Positions 26,931 to 36,687 of a stretch of DNA of 64,000 bases are shown here, piece after piece; positions within the stretch are counted from its first letter, which is position 1; every line of letters begins with the position of its first letter. The position numbers and the translations under genes are program-made. The notes under the pieces were generated by a model. It had not been told where the DNA came from. It was given only the letters and a program-made list of their open reading frames with translations, and made no database searches. The stretch spans positions 124,001 to 188,000 of the forward strand of contig JACKLA010000003.1 in the NCBI GenBank assembly GCA_024236155.1. Direction: 5' to 3'. This DNA comes from Sphingomonadaceae bacterium. GTDB lineage: Bacteria > Pseudomonadota > Alphaproteobacteria > Sphingomonadales > Sphingomonadaceae.

Positions 26931-27194
26931 TCAACCTGCCAGCAAGGCGTCGAGTTTACCTTCACGCTCCAGCGCGTGAAGCTCATCCGATCCGCCAACA
27001 TGGACTGCACCAATGAATATCTGCGGCACCGTCCGCGCAAGCGGCGCGCGTTCGAGCATTTCGTCGCGCTTTGGCCCGCCCATGGTGATGTCGTGTTCGG
27101 TATATTCCGCGCCCTTCTCGTCGAGCAACCTTTTCGCACGATAGCAGAATCCACACCCGAACTTGGTGTAGATGGTGATTTCCGGTTGGCTCAT
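26931..27194 (-). CDS. grxC: Glutaredoxin 3
   Basis: 87 residues from the ATG at 27194, preceded by AGGAAAA. A glutathione-dependent thiol-disulfide oxidoreductase. The active site is CGFC in KFGCGFCYRAKRLL (an unusual replacement of the common CPYC/CPFC Pro by Gly), the cis-proline loop is TVPQIFIG, and the glutathione-binding end is HVGGSDELHALE. A longer open frame upstream is not conserved. It heads the grxC-nit-DUF1178 group and is divergent from hsp20. Confidence 0.93.
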   Translation of the reverse strand: MSQPEITIYTKFGCGFCYRAKRLLDEKGAEYTEHDITMGGPKRDEMLERAPLARTVPQIFIGAVHVGGSDELHALEREGKLDALLAG

Positions 27195-27226
27195 TCGATT
27201 TTCCTGTTTCTGGCGCAAATCGCAGG

Positions 27227-27254
27227 GTTGAATTGTGTCGCGCGGCACCCATTT
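27227..27254 (+). promoter_or_regulatory. Possible heat-shock (sigma-32) promoter of hsp20
   Basis: GTTGAA at 27227-27232, 15-nt spacer, CCCATTT at 27248-27254, on the hsp20 strand and about 100 bp before its ATG. The boxes resemble the RpoH pattern CTTGAA-N-CCCATnT. The location in front of a small heat-shock gene strengthens the call, but it rests on pattern only. Confidence 0.45.
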
Positions 27255-27356
27255 CAACTGAGGATACCGGGCCGCATTGGGCGGTGTCCACAGCAGGGAA
27301 GTGCCTGTTTCGGGGCTTTCCATACATTCAAATTGCTCAAAGGAGGATTTGTTTCG

Positions 27357-27836
27357 ATGTCACGTTTTGATTTTACCCCCTATCGCCGTTCGACCGTTGG
27401 TTTTGATCGCCTGTTCGATGTTCTCGAAAACCAGGCGCGCGCCAACTCCGGCGACAATTACCCCCCTTTCAATATCGAGCGGCGCGGCGATGACGATTAC
27501 CGCATCACGCTGGCCGTCGCCGGCTTCAAGCCGGCCGATCTCGACATTACTGCGCAACAGAACCTGCTGACGATCCAGGGCAAGAAGCGCGATGAAAGCA
27601 CGATTGAGGGCGAAATGCTCCACCTGGGCATTGCCAATCGCGGCTTTGAACGTCGTTTTGAACTGGCCGACTACGTGCGGGTTGAAAATGCCAACCTCGA
27701 AGACGGCCTGCTGGTGATCGATCTCGTCCGCGAAGTGCCCGAGGCGATGAAGCCCAAGAAGATTGCAGTCAACGGGCAGTCCGGCCTTTCGGTGATCGAA
27801 GGCAGCAAGTCCGATGACGAGGCCAGCGCCGCCTGA
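27357..27836 (+). CDS. Small heat-shock protein (Hsp20/IbpA type)
   Basis: 159 residues from the ATG at 27357, which has a perfect AGGAGG at 27341-27346. The N-terminus MSRFDFTPYRRSTVGFDRLFDVLE is the IbpA type. The alpha-crystallin domain runs from about 36 to 130 (PPFNIERRGDDDYRITLAVAGF, LHLGIANRGFERRFELAD), and the C-terminus has KKIAVNG. Acts as an ATP-independent holdase for unfolding proteins. Upstream frame extension is non-coding. A terminator hairpin follows. Confidence 0.95.
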   Translation: MSRFDFTPYRRSTVGFDRLFDVLENQARANSGDNYPPFNIERRGDDDYRITLAVAGFKPADLDITAQQNLLTIQGKKRDESTIEGEMLHLGIANRGFERRFELADYVRVENANLEDGLLVIDLVREVPEAMKPKKIAVNGQSGLSVIEGSKSDDEASAA

Positions 27837-27860
27837 TCCGGCACCACCATGCAAATAGCG

Positions 27861-27899
27861 ACGGCCCGCCTCCTGCCAGGAGTGCGGGCCGTTCCTTTT
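27861..27899 (+). terminator. Rho-independent terminator after hsp20
   Basis: ACGGCCCGC at 27861-27869 pairs with GCGGGCCGT at 27884-27892; the loop contains its own CTCC-GGAG pairing. TCCTTTT follows at 27893-27899. The hairpin sits 25 nt behind the hsp20 stop. Confidence 0.75.
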
Positions 27900-28216
27900 G
27901 CTGATCGAGAATGCAAAGGGGGCGAACCCGAAAGTCCGCCCCCGCGACGCATAACGCCGCCTTGTCCGGAATTGACCGTCCGGGTCGCAGAAGACGAACA
28001 AATCCGGGGCAAGCTCGATATGCAAATATCCTCCCGGCGGGTATCCCTGCCGGAAGGTACGTCCTCTGCAACCGATAATGCGCCAAAATTATCAAAAGAT
28101 AAAGTGGGCATTTGAACTATTTGATTGCGCCAGCTGCAAGCTGAACCCGTCGCGGGTCCACCCCGACAGAGCTCTGCAGGAACAACCAATAATTTACTGC
28201 TTTAAAGTGATTTTTA
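27900..28216. other. Intergenic stretch between hsp20 terminator and pyrG end
   Basis: Genes converge here and I see no supported coding frame. A second hairpin (GGGGGCG at 27918-27924 with CGCCCCC at 27937-27943) has no T-run. The part from about 28080 to 28200 is clearly more AT-rich than its surroundings. It could hold a small RNA, but nothing specific supports that. Confidence 0.5.
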
Positions 28217-29851
28217 TCAGACCAGCCGCGATTGACGCAGTGCCGCCGCGATAAATCCACTGAACAGCGGGTGCGGATCGAAGGGTTTGGATTTCAATTC
28301 AGGGTGATACTGCACCCCGACGAACCAAGGATGCTCGGGCCGCTCGACGATTTCGGGGAGCAGGCCATCGGGTGACATGCCCGAAAACACCAGCCCGGTA
28401 CCCTCGAGGGAATCGCGATAGGCTCCGTTCACCTCGTAGCGGTGACGGTGGCGTTCGGAGATTTCCGTCGCGCCACCATAGATCGAGCTGACATGGCTGT
28501 TCCCCGCCAGCTTGGCCGGATAGGCACCGAGCCGCATCGTGCCGCCAAGGTCGCCGCCCGCCTCGCGCGTCTGCAGCCCCTCTTCGGTCATCCATTCGGT
28601 GATGATGCCGACAACCGGCTCCTCGGTCGGGCCGAATTCGGTCGAGGATGCCTTGTCATGCCCGGCAAGCCGCGCGGCCTCGATGCAGGCCATCTGCATG
28701 CCGAGGCAGATACCGAGGAACGGCACGCCTCGTTCACGCGCAAAGCGGACGCTGGCGATCTTGCCTTCGCTGCCGCGCTCCCCGAACCCGCCCGGCACAA
28801 GGATACCGTGCATCGGCTCGAGCCGCGCCGCTATATCCGATTCTTCGCCCTCGAATATCTCCGCGTCGATCCAGCGGATATTGACCTTGACCCGGTTCGC
28901 CAGCCCGCCATGGACCAGCGCCTCATTGAGCGACTTGTAGGCATCCTGCAGGCCGACATACTTGCCGACCACACCGATGGTCACCTCGCCTTCGGGGTTG
29001 AAATAGCGGTCGGTCACATCGTGCCAGCGCGACAGGTCGGGCGCAGGCGCGTCGGTTATCCCGAAACCGCGCAGGACTTCGCTGTCGAGCCCTTCCTGGT
29101 GGTATTGCAGCGGCACCGAATAGATCGAGGGCGCGTCAAGCGCGGGGATGACCGCTTCCTTGCGCACATTGCAGAAATTGGCGATTTTCTGGCGCTCGCC
29201 CTCGGGGATCGGATGCTCGCTGCGGCATAGCAACACATCCGGCTTGATCCCGAGCGAGGCAAGTTCGCGCACCGAGTGCTGCGTCGGCTTGGTCTTCAGC
29301 TCGCCCGCCGCAGCGATATAGGGCACCAGCGTTACGTGGACGCTCAGCGTCTGGAGCGGTTCGAGCTCGTTGCGCAGCTGGCGGATCGCTTCCATGAAAG
29401 GCAGGGATTCGATGTCGCCCACCGTCCCGCCAATTTCGCACAGCACGAAATCGAGGTCATCGACGTCTGCCAGCGCGAATTCCTTGATCGCGTCGGTCAC
29501 ATGCGGAACCACCTGCACCGTCGCGCCGAGATAGTCCCCGCGCCGTTCCTTGGTGATGATGTTCTGGTAGATGCGCCCGCTGGTGACATTGTCGCTCTGC
29601 CGCGCAGAAACGCCGGTGAAGCGTTCATAGTGACCAAGGTCAAGGTCGGTCTCCGCCCCGTCGTCGGTAACGTAGACTTCACCATGCTGGTAGGGGCTCA
29701 TCGTCCCCGGATCGACATTCAGATATGGATCGAACTTGCGAATCCGTACCTTGTAGCCGCGCGCCTGCAGCAGTGCTGCGAGGCTTGCCGCCATGAGACC
29801 TTTGCCGAGCGAGGAGACCACGCCGCCGGTGATGAAAATATACCGCGCCAT
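28217..29851 (-). CDS. pyrG: CTP synthase
   Basis: 544 residues. Makes CTP from UTP, ATP and glutamine. The N-terminal synthetase domain has [16 protein letters not shown] and [26 protein letters not shown]. The C-terminal class I glutamine amidotransferase has the nucleophile in [10 protein letters not shown] and the partner His-Glu in [13 protein letters not shown]. Length is standard. It lies 89 bp downstream of secG on the same strand; secG-pyrG linkage is common in alphaproteobacteria. Confidence 0.98.
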   Translation of the reverse strand: MARYIFITGGVVSSLGKGLMAASLAALLQARGYKVRIRKFDPYLNVDPGTMSPYQHGEVYVTDDGAETDLDLGHYERFTGVSARQSDNVTSGRIYQNIITKERRGDYLGATVQVVPHVTDAIKEFALADVDDLDFVLCEIGGTVGDIESLPFMEAIRQLRNELEPLQTLSVHVTLVPYIAAAGELKTKPTQHSVRELASLGIKPDVLLCRSEHPIPEGERQKIANFCNVRKEAVIPALDAPSIYSVPLQYHQEGLDSEVLRGFGITDAPAPDLSRWHDVTDRYFNPEGEVTIGVVGKYVGLQDAYKSLNEALVHGGLANRVKVNIRWIDAEIFEGEESDIAARLEPMHGILVPGGFGERGSEGKIASVRFARERGVPFLGICLGMQMACIEAARLAGHDKASSTEFGPTEEPVVGIITEWMTEEGLQTREAGGDLGGTMRLGAYPAKLAGNSHVSSIYGGATEISERHRHRYEVNGAYRDSLEGTGLVFSGMSPDGLLPEIVERPEHPWFVGVQYHPELKSKPFDPHPLFSGFIAAALRQSRLV

Positions 29852-29940
29852 GGGAGTTGGGCCTTACGCGTGAAATCGGATTCGGCGCAAGCGGATTGGC
29901 GCGGCAAAATGCCGCAATCCACAAGCACAGCGGGAAAAGC

Positions 29941-30315
29941 CTACTCGGCGTTGCCGTCGAGCGGATCGGTTGCGGGCGTCGCTGCCGGAGCGGCTTCCCC
30001 TGCCCCGGCAGGCGTCTGGGTCGGAGCGGCCAGCGGATCTGCCGACGATGTCACATCCCGATCGACGGTGGAGGTGATGTCATCCCCGGTCCCCGATTCA
30101 ACGGCGAGAGCAGCCAGGACGATCGACAGCACGACGAACGAAACCGCGAGCCACTTGGTCGCCCGGGTCAGGAAATCGGCCGCGCCGCGTGCGCTCATCA
30201 TGCCATTGGGATTGCCGCCGACACCCAGTCCGCCCCCTTCGGAACGCTGCATCAGGATAACACCGACAAGACCGGCGGCCACGAGGGCCTGCACGACGGT
30301 AAGGAAAAGGAACAT
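29941..30315 (-). CDS. secG: Preprotein translocase subunit SecG
   Basis: 124 residues from the ATG at 30315; longer upstream frame is not SecG-like. Two transmembrane helices (FLFLTVVQALVAAGLVGVIL and WLAVSFVVLSIVLAALAV) surround the conserved QRSEGGGLG...SARGAADFLTRATK. SecG assists SecYE during protein export. The C-terminus is a low-complexity Ala/Pro/Thr tail (APTQTPAGAGEAAPAATPAT), often seen in this order. It lies behind tpiA with 80 bp between them. Confidence 0.94.
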   Translation of the reverse strand: MFLFLTVVQALVAAGLVGVILMQRSEGGGLGVGGNPNGMMSARGAADFLTRATKWLAVSFVVLSIVLAALAVESGTGDDITSTVDRDVTSSADPLAAPTQTPAGAGEAAPAATPATDPLDGNAE

Positions 30316-30395
30316 GTGAAATTCTCTGTCTGTCTGTGCGCCCGCATGTAGTCGCGCCATGGGGCATCCGCAAGCTTGCGCCTGCAATGTGCCGA

Positions 30396-31166
30396 TCAGG
30401 CGGGCTGGTCCTGCAGTTCGGCCGCCGCGATAACGATGCCAAGGAAGCTTTCCGCTGTCAGGCTTGCCCCGCCGACCAGCGCCCCGCCCACTTCATCAGC
30501 GGCCAGCAATTCGCGCGCATTGTCGGGATTGACCGACCCGCCATAAAGGATGCGCACCTGCGCACCGCCTTCTTCGCCGAAACGCTCGACCAGGGTCGCG
30601 CGAATTGCGCGATGCATCGCACCGATATCGTCGACAGTAGGCGTGCGTCCCGTGCCGATGGCCCAGATCGGCTCATAGGCGACGGTGAGGCTCTCTTCCG
30701 GATTGTCGAGCGATTCGGGGATCGAGGCTTTCAACTGGCGGGTCACAAAGTTTTCCGCCTTGCCCGCGTCGCGGGTTTCTTCCGATTCACCGACGCACAG
30801 GATGACGCGCATCCCGGCTTCGAGCGCCGCCGCACCCTTGACGCTGACGAGTGCGTTGGACTCGCCATGGTCCTGCCGACGCTCGCTATGGCCAAGGATA
30901 ACGAATTTGGCACCGGCATCGGCGACCATTCCGGCCGAGATATCGCCGGTATGCGCGCCTTCGTTCCCGGCGTGGCAATCCTGTGCGCCGACGCCGATCT
31001 GCTCGGCCTCACGGTGGACAGGGTGAATCAACGTGTAAGGCGGTGCAAGCGCAACCTCGACCTTCATCAGGTTTTGCGCTGCACGGTCAATCGCGCGGGC
31101 CTGCGAAAGCATGGCGCGCGTGCCGTTCATTTTCCAGTTGCCAACGATATAGGGCCGTTCGGCCAT
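30396..31166 (-). CDS. tpiA: Triosephosphate isomerase
   Basis: 256 residues. Interconverts dihydroxyacetone phosphate and glyceraldehyde 3-phosphate. Catalytic residues are visible: GNWKMNG (K12), LGHSERR (H93) and AYEPIWAIGTG (E165); the phosphate loop ILYGGSVNPDNA is present. Start of a minus-strand series tpiA-secG-pyrG, divergent from ppiD across 197 bp. Confidence 0.98.
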   Translation of the reverse strand: MAERPYIVGNWKMNGTRAMLSQARAIDRAAQNLMKVEVALAPPYTLIHPVHREAEQIGVGAQDCHAGNEGAHTGDISAGMVADAGAKFVILGHSERRQDHGESNALVSVKGAAALEAGMRVILCVGESEETRDAGKAENFVTRQLKASIPESLDNPEESLTVAYEPIWAIGTGRTPTVDDIGAMHRAIRATLVERFGEEGGAQVRILYGGSVNPDNARELLAADEVGGALVGGASLTAESFLGIVIAAAELQDQPA

Positions 31167-31363
31167 GTCGAGTTTCCTGCGATTGCTCTGAAATGTGGTT
31201 TGGCCCGCTTATATGGGGCCGTCTGCGAGGTCCGCTAGCCGGACTTTACGCGCAGGTCAAAACAAAGCGGCAACTGTTGCGGCGAGGTCGCAGGACGGAT
31301 AAAGCGCCTCTCCTGATGCAGCCTCACGGCTGCGCTGCCAAAACTCTCGGATCGACAGGTTTC

Positions 31364-33298
31364 ATGCAATTTTTCCGCAATTTCTTCAAATCGAAGCTCG
31401 GTATTCCGGTCACCCTCGGCTTTGTGGCCCTGATCGGATTCGCTTTCGCCATGGGCGACGTCTCGAATAGTGGATCGTTCAGCATCCTCGGCGGTGGACA
31501 GCCTGTTGCCGTGGTGGGAGGCGAAAAGATCAACGCTGCCGAACTGCTCGATGCGACGGACACGGCCGTTCGCAATGTCCAGCGGCAGGATCCAACCGTT
31601 TCGAGAGCTGCCTTTGTCGAGCAAGGCGGCCTTGACGATGTGCTGGACAGCCTGATCGAACGGAGTGCCCTGACGAGTTTTGCATCGGAATACGGGCTGC
31701 GCGCAGGCGAGAACCTGGTGAACAGCGAGATCCTGAGCAACCCTGCATTCAAGGGATCCGATGGCAATTTCGACCAGGAAGCCTTCCGCCAGGGTCTTGC
31801 AAGCCAGAACCTTTCCGAAGCGCGTGTGCGCGCAGAGATGGCACAGGGCCTGCTCGCCAAGCAATTGCTGGTTCCCGCCGCTTTCGGTGCCAAGGTGCCG
31901 AACAGTTTTGCGACACAGTACACAGCACTGCTCAAGGAAACCCGCCGCGGCACGATCGCGGTCCTGCCCAGCACAGCCTACGCGCCAGCTGGAGAGCCTA
32001 CTGCCAAGGCGCTGAACGCTTTTTACGAGAAGCAGCGCGGCGACTATGTGCGCCCCGAACGCCGCACGATCCGCTATGCAACCTTTGGCGTCGACGCCCT
32101 TGGCAACAAGGCCGAACCGACCGAGAAGGAAATCGCTGCCTACTACAAGGACAACAACAAGCAATATGCGGCGACCGAACGGCGCACGGTGACCCAGTTC
32201 ATCGTACCGACCAAGCAAGCAGCCGAATCGATCCGCAGCAAGGTTGCAGGCGGTGGCTCGATCGAGCAGGCGGCGAAGGAAGCGGGCCTCAAGACAGACA
32301 AGGTCGGGCCGTTGACGCAGGAACAGTTCGCCGCCCAGACATCGGCGGCGGTGGCCAAGGCCGTGTTCGAGGCAGGTCAGGGTACGATTGCGGTCCCTGC
32401 GCGCAGCGGGCTCGGCTTTCATGTCGCACGTGTCGATGCGGTCGAAAAACAGGCCGGGAAAACGCTGGCGCAGGCGCGCGGCGAAATCGTCGAAGTGCTG
32501 CGCGTCACCAAGCAGCGCAATGCCGTCACCGACCTGGCTGAGGAAATCGAAGGCCAGATCATCGACGGCGCCTCGATCACGGAAATTGCCAAGCAGGTTG
32601 GTACGGAAATCACCACTACGAAGCCGCTGACCGGTGGCGGGCTGGTCTATGGCGCGGCGGGCGAACAGGCGCCGCCAGTCCTGATGCCCGCCCTCCAGAC
32701 AGCCTTCGACATGGAAGAAGGCGAGCCCGAACTGGTCGAGTTGCAGGCCGGGCAGGCTTTCCTGATTTTCGAGGTCGGGGAAATCACCCCTTCGGCAGCT
32801 GCGCCGCTGAAGGATATTCGTGACCGGGTCGCTGCCGACTGGAAGCTGGCCGAAGGCGGCAAGCTCGCGCGTGCAGCGGCAGATCGCATCCTGGCTCGCC
32901 TGAAAGGCGGGAAGGATCTTGCCGCTGCCGTGCGCGAGGAAGAAAAATCGCTTCCCGCAGTCGATGCTATCAATCTCACGCGCGAACAGCTGGCACAGGC
33001 TGGTGGCCGCGTTCCGCCGCCGCTCGCACTGATGTTCAGCATGGCGGAAGGGACGTTCAAGAAGCTCGAAGCGCCGCGCAATGGCGGCTGGTTCGTGGTT
33101 GATCTCGATGCCATCCAGACCGGTGAAGTCGCCGATGACGACCCGCTGCTTGCCCGCACACTGCAGGAACTGAACGCGGTATCCGGTCAGGAATATGCAT
33201 CCCAGTTGCGCAATGCGATCCGCAATGAAGCGGGTGTCGAGAAAAATGATGCCGGTGTGGAAGCGGTGCGCAAGCAGCTCGTCGGCGAAGCGCCGTAA
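31364..33298 (+). CDS. PpiD/SurA-type peptidyl-prolyl isomerase, periplasmic folding factor
   Basis: 644 residues from the ATG at 31364, where the conserved MQFFRNFFKSKLGIPVTLGF starts; longer frame upstream is non-coding. One N-terminal membrane helix anchors a periplasmic protein with a SurA-N-like region (DVLDSLIERSALTSFASEYGL), a parvulin-like domain (about 265-370, FIVPTKQAAESIRSK...GLGFHVARVD) and a second SurA-like part. The PPIase core is weakly conserved, as usual for PpiD, which acts mainly as a chaperone at SecYEG. trpE follows after 18 nt, so trp genes may depend on this message. Confidence 0.92.
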   Translation: MQFFRNFFKSKLGIPVTLGFVALIGFAFAMGDVSNSGSFSILGGGQPVAVVGGEKINAAELLDATDTAVRNVQRQDPTVSRAAFVEQGGLDDVLDSLIERSALTSFASEYGLRAGENLVNSEILSNPAFKGSDGNFDQEAFRQGLASQNLSEARVRAEMAQGLLAKQLLVPAAFGAKVPNSFATQYTALLKETRRGTIAVLPSTAYAPAGEPTAKALNAFYEKQRGDYVRPERRTIRYATFGVDALGNKAEPTEKEIAAYYKDNNKQYAATERRTVTQFIVPTKQAAESIRSKVAGGGSIEQAAKEAGLKTDKVGPLTQEQFAAQTSAAVAKAVFEAGQGTIAVPARSGLGFHVARVDAVEKQAGKTLAQARGEIVEVLRVTKQRNAVTDLAEEIEGQIIDGASITEIAKQVGTEITTTKPLTGGGLVYGAAGEQAPPVLMPALQTAFDMEEGEPELVELQAGQAFLIFEVGEITPSAAAPLKDIRDRVAADWKLAEGGKLARAAADRILARLKGGKDLAAAVREEEKSLPAVDAINLTREQLAQAGGRVPPPLALMFSMAEGTFKKLEAPRNGGWFVVDLDAIQTGEVADDDPLLARTLQELNAVSGQEYASQLRNAIRNEAGVEKNDAGVEAVRKQLVGEAP

Positions 33299-33316
33299 GG
33301 CCCAGCGCCGCGCACC

Positions 33317-34852
33317 ATGCAAGCAAGCGAGACATCCCGCCTTTTTCCCGGCCTGACCAACGCTGTTGAAGCCATCACGGCTTTGCAGGGCGGGCAGCCT
33401 TCGCTCGTCTGGCGCAAGGTGGTTGCTGACGCGGAAACGCCCGTCGGTGCCGCAGCGAAGCTGATCGAGGCCGAACGGGGCGATTTCCTGCTCGAATCGG
33501 TCGAAGGCGGGGAAATTCGCGGGCGTTACAGCCTGCTCGGCCTCGCCCCCGACCTCGTATTCCGCGCATCGGGAGCGAAAGCCGAGATCAATCGCAGCTG
33601 GCAGGTCGATCGCTCCACCTTCGAGCCGAGCGACAAAACTGCGCTAGACGCATTGCGCGACCTTGTCGGTGAATGTCGCATCGATGTGCCGGACGGATTG
33701 CCCCCTGCCCTCGCCTGTCTCGTGGGTTATTTCGGGTATGAAACCATCGGGCTTGTCGAGAAGCTGCCGCGCGCCCCCCAGAGTACACTCGACCTGCCCG
33801 ACATGCTGTTCGTCCGGCCCACGGTGATTTTGGTGTTCGACGGACTGACCGATGACCTGTTCGCGATTTCGCCGATGTGGCCCGATTCTGACGCTCCGAA
33901 ACGGGCGATCGAACTTGCCGCCGAACGCATCGATGAGACGCTGCGGCAACTTGCCCGGCCTGCCCCTGCATCGCCTGCACTTGCAGACCTGCCGGACATG
34001 GCGCTTGAGCCGGAACTTGCACCGGGGGACTATGGCAGGATGGTCGCGCGGGCGAAGGACTACATCGAGGCTGGCGACGTTTTCCAGGTCGTGCTGGCGC
34101 AGAGGTTCACCTGCCCCTTCCCGCTGCCGCCGTTCCAGCTTTATCGCGCGCTGCGCCGGGTGAACCCTTCGCCCTTCCTCTATTTCCTCGACCTGCCCGG
34201 TTTTGCGGTGGTTGGATCGAGCCCTGAAATCCTCGTCCGCGTGCGCGATGGGGAGGTGACCATCCGCCCAATTGCCGGAACGCGCCCGCGCGGGGCAACG
34301 CAAGCGGAAGATATCGCAGCGGAAGAAAGCCTGCTGGCCGACCCGAAGGAACGCGCAGAGCACCTCATGCTGCTCGACCTCGGTCGCAACGATGTCGGAC
34401 GTGTGGCGAGCGAGGGGTCGGTCGAGGTAACCGGCAGTTTCACGATCGAACGATACAGCCATGTGATGCATATCGTCAGCAATGTGGTCGGCCAGCTTTC
34501 GGGCGACCACGACGCGCTCGACGCATTGTTTGCCGGGTTCCCTGCCGGAACAGTCAGCGGCGCGCCCAAGATCCGCGCCTGCGAGATCATCGCCGAACTC
34601 GAACCTGAAACGCGCGGTGCCTATGCCGGGGGCGTGGGCTATTTCGCGCCCGATGGCTCGGTCGACAGTTGCATCGTCCTGCGCACCGGGGTGGTGAAAG
34701 ACGGCCTGCTGCATGTTCAGGCCGGGGCTGGCATCGTCGCCGACAGCCAGGCCGAATACGAACAGCGCGAATGCGAGGCCAAGGCCGGTGCATTGCTGGC
34801 CGCAGCTCGCGAGGCGGCGCGCATCGCTACCGAACCGGGGTTTGGTCAGTGA
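33317..34852 (+). CDS. trpE: Anthranilate synthase component I
   Basis: 511 residues. Converts chorismate to anthranilate with ammonia delivered by TrpG. Chorismate-binding motifs are present: IRPIAGTRPRGAT, LLDLGRNDVGRV, and FPAGTVSGAPKIRA. The feedback-site segment LLESVEGGEIRGRYSLLGLAP is near residue 55, which fits Trp inhibition. Only 18 nt separate it from ppiD; no leader peptide or attenuator is possible there. The next gene starts with GTG overlapping the trpE stop (GTGA). Confidence 0.97.
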   Translation: MQASETSRLFPGLTNAVEAITALQGGQPSLVWRKVVADAETPVGAAAKLIEAERGDFLLESVEGGEIRGRYSLLGLAPDLVFRASGAKAEINRSWQVDRSTFEPSDKTALDALRDLVGECRIDVPDGLPPALACLVGYFGYETIGLVEKLPRAPQSTLDLPDMLFVRPTVILVFDGLTDDLFAISPMWPDSDAPKRAIELAAERIDETLRQLARPAPASPALADLPDMALEPELAPGDYGRMVARAKDYIEAGDVFQVVLAQRFTCPFPLPPFQLYRALRRVNPSPFLYFLDLPGFAVVGSSPEILVRVRDGEVTIRPIAGTRPRGATQAEDIAAEESLLADPKERAEHLMLLDLGRNDVGRVASEGSVEVTGSFTIERYSHVMHIVSNVVGQLSGDHDALDALFAGFPAGTVSGAPKIRACEIIAELEPETRGAYAGGVGYFAPDGSVDSCIVLRTGVVKDGLLHVQAGAGIVADSQAEYEQRECEAKAGALLAAAREAARIATEPGFGQ

Positions 34853-35676
34853 GGCATGCAACGCTTGCCATATTGGCCGCCCTCGCCGCCTGTTCACAGG
34901 AGCCGGAGGGTGAGCCGGTCATGCGGACCGAGATCGGCAGCGGTGTTGCCGAGGTCCGCGCCACCCCTGAACCGGAAGCCGAAGCCCCGGCGCGCCAATC
35001 AGCCTGCCGTGCAGTGACTTTCGATGGTTCCAAATTCACCCACTGTATCGCCGATCCGGCCAAGCATCGCATCGGGATGGACCTTGGGCCAAATGGCGGC
35101 GCGCCCTATCGCAGCCTCGCCAACCTGGCCGGTGGGCGGCCTGCCGATGCAGCGCCTGTCGTCTTCGCCATGAATGGCGGGATGTATGACGGCGAAGGCA
35201 AGCCGATCGGCTATTATGTCGAAGGCGGCGAACGCCTGAAGGAACTCAACCGCAACGATGGTCCGGGCAATTTCCACATGCAGCCCAACGGGGTTTTCTT
35301 CGGCAGTGGCGGCAAGTGGCAGGTGCGCACTTCGGACGATTTCTATTCCAATGTCGGCGACCGCCCGCAATTCGGCACGCAGAGCGGGCCGATGCTGGTC
35401 ATCAAGGGCAAGCTGCATCCCGAAATCACCGATGACGGTCCGAGCAAGGCGATCCGCAATGGCGTGGGTGTCGATACCGCCGGTCGCGCGCATTTCGTGA
35501 TTTCGCGGGAGCCGGTGAGCTTCGGCAAGCTCGCCCGCTATTTTCGCGACGAATTGAAAACTCCGAACGCACTGTTTCTCGATGGCAATGTATCGGCGCT
35601 GTGGGATCCTGCCAGCGACCGCCTCGATGCGGGTGCCCCGATTGGCCCGATGATCGTGGCAGAGGAGAAGGAATGA
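34849..35676 (+). CDS. Lipoprotein with phosphodiester glycosidase (NAGPA/DUF2233) domain
   Basis: 275 residues from the GTG that overlaps the trpE stop by 4 nt. The leader ends in the lipobox LAAC (Cys15), so the mature protein is a lipoprotein. From about residue 60 the NAGPA-type domain is clear: FAMNGGMYDGEGKPIGYYVE, NFHMQPNGVFF, QFGTQSGPMLV, NGVGVD and FLDGNVSALW. The eukaryotic relative removes N-acetylglucosamine from a phosphodiester; the bacterial substrate is unknown, perhaps a cell-wall or exopolymer phosphodiester. Its place between trpE and trpG is odd. It overlaps the pip start by 4 nt. Confidence 0.88.
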   Translation: MRHATLAILAALAACSQEPEGEPVMRTEIGSGVAEVRATPEPEAEAPARQSACRAVTFDGSKFTHCIADPAKHRIGMDLGPNGGAPYRSLANLAGGRPADAAPVVFAMNGGMYDGEGKPIGYYVEGGERLKELNRNDGPGNFHMQPNGVFFGSGGKWQVRTSDDFYSNVGDRPQFGTQSGPMLVIKGKLHPEITDDGPSKAIRNGVGVDTAGRAHFVISREPVSFGKLARYFRDELKTPNALFLDGNVSALWDPASDRLDAGAPIGPMIVAEEKE

Positions 35677-36638
35677 CGCTGACTTACGACCGCACGCTCT
35701 ATCCGCATATCGAGCCATATGAGAGCGGAATGCTCGATGTCGGCGAAGGCCATTCGCTCTATTACGAGCGCGTGGGAACGCCGGGCGCGAAGCCTGCCGT
35801 CTTCCTCCATGGCGGCCCCGGCGGCGGGATGAGCCCGGCGCACCGACGCCAGTGGAATCCCGATCTTTATGACGTGCTGCTTTTCGACCAGCGTGGCTGC
35901 GGCCAGTCGCTGCCATTCGCCGCGATCGAACACAACGATACCTGGCGGATTGTCGAAGATATCGAACGACTGCGCACGATGTGTGGCCATGAGGCCTGGC
36001 AGGTGTTCGGTGGCAGCTGGGGCGCAACCCTTGCGCTTGCCTATGCCCAGACCCACCCGGAACGGACCACCGAACTGGTGTTGCGCGGCGTGTTCCTCGC
36101 CCGCCAGAAGGAAAAGGACTGGCTCTATACCTACGGCGCGAGCGAGATCATGGCCGAGCAGTGGGACGATTTCACCGGCCTGATCCCCGAGGACGAGCGC
36201 GGCGACCTGGTAAAAGCCTATCACGACCGGCTGACCAGCGATGATGAGGCAATTCGCCTCGCCGCCGCGCGCGAATGGTCGCTGTGGGAGGGCAATGTCG
36301 CCACGCTTTTGCCCGATCCCGACCTGCTCGACAGCTTCGCCGATCCATCGAAGGCCGTGCCGTTTGCACGGATCTGCGCGCGCTTCTTCCTCAACGATTT
36401 CTACCTCGAGGAAGCGCAACTGCTGCGCGACGCGCACAAGCTCAAAGGCATCCCCGGCATCATCGTACAGGGCCGCCACGACATCTGCACCCCGCCGACC
36501 TCAGCGTGGGAACTCAAGAAAGCATGGCCCGAAGTCGACCTGCGCATCGTCCATGACGCCGGGCACAGTGCAGGCGAACCGGGTATTGTCGACGGGCTGG
36601 TTCGCGCGACGGACGAGTTGGCTGGAAGAACCGCCTGA
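35673..36638 (+). CDS. pip: Proline iminopeptidase (prolyl aminopeptidase)
   Basis: 321 residues from the ATG overlapping the previous stop (ATGA), with AGGAGAAGG in front. An alpha/beta hydrolase that removes N-terminal proline. Oxyanion-hole HGGPGGGMS is at 46-54, the nucleophile is in GGSWGA (S115), then the acidic residue in QGRHDICTPP and the histidine in HDAGHSAGEPG. Length matches the bacterial family. The gene sits inside the trp cluster; 49 nt separate it from trpG. Confidence 0.95.
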   Translation: MTLTYDRTLYPHIEPYESGMLDVGEGHSLYYERVGTPGAKPAVFLHGGPGGGMSPAHRRQWNPDLYDVLLFDQRGCGQSLPFAAIEHNDTWRIVEDIERLRTMCGHEAWQVFGGSWGATLALAYAQTHPERTTELVLRGVFLARQKEKDWLYTYGASEIMAEQWDDFTGLIPEDERGDLVKAYHDRLTSDDEAIRLAAAREWSLWEGNVATLLPDPDLLDSFADPSKAVPFARICARFFLNDFYLEEAQLLRDAHKLKGIPGIIVQGRHDICTPPTSAWELKKAWPEVDLRIVHDAGHSAGEPGIVDGLVRATDELAGRTA

Positions 36639-36687
36639 AACCTAATCTTGCTTGCCTGCGAACCTGCGAGCGGCAAAGGCACCAACC

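Noticed and set aside
27849..28115. 88-codon plus-strand frame behind hsp20
   Set aside because: It covers the terminator hairpin, lacks a ribosome-binding site and has no conserved feature.
31235..33322. 695-codon frame opposite ppiD
   Set aside because: Shadow frame without motif; ppiD has anchor helix and chaperone domains.
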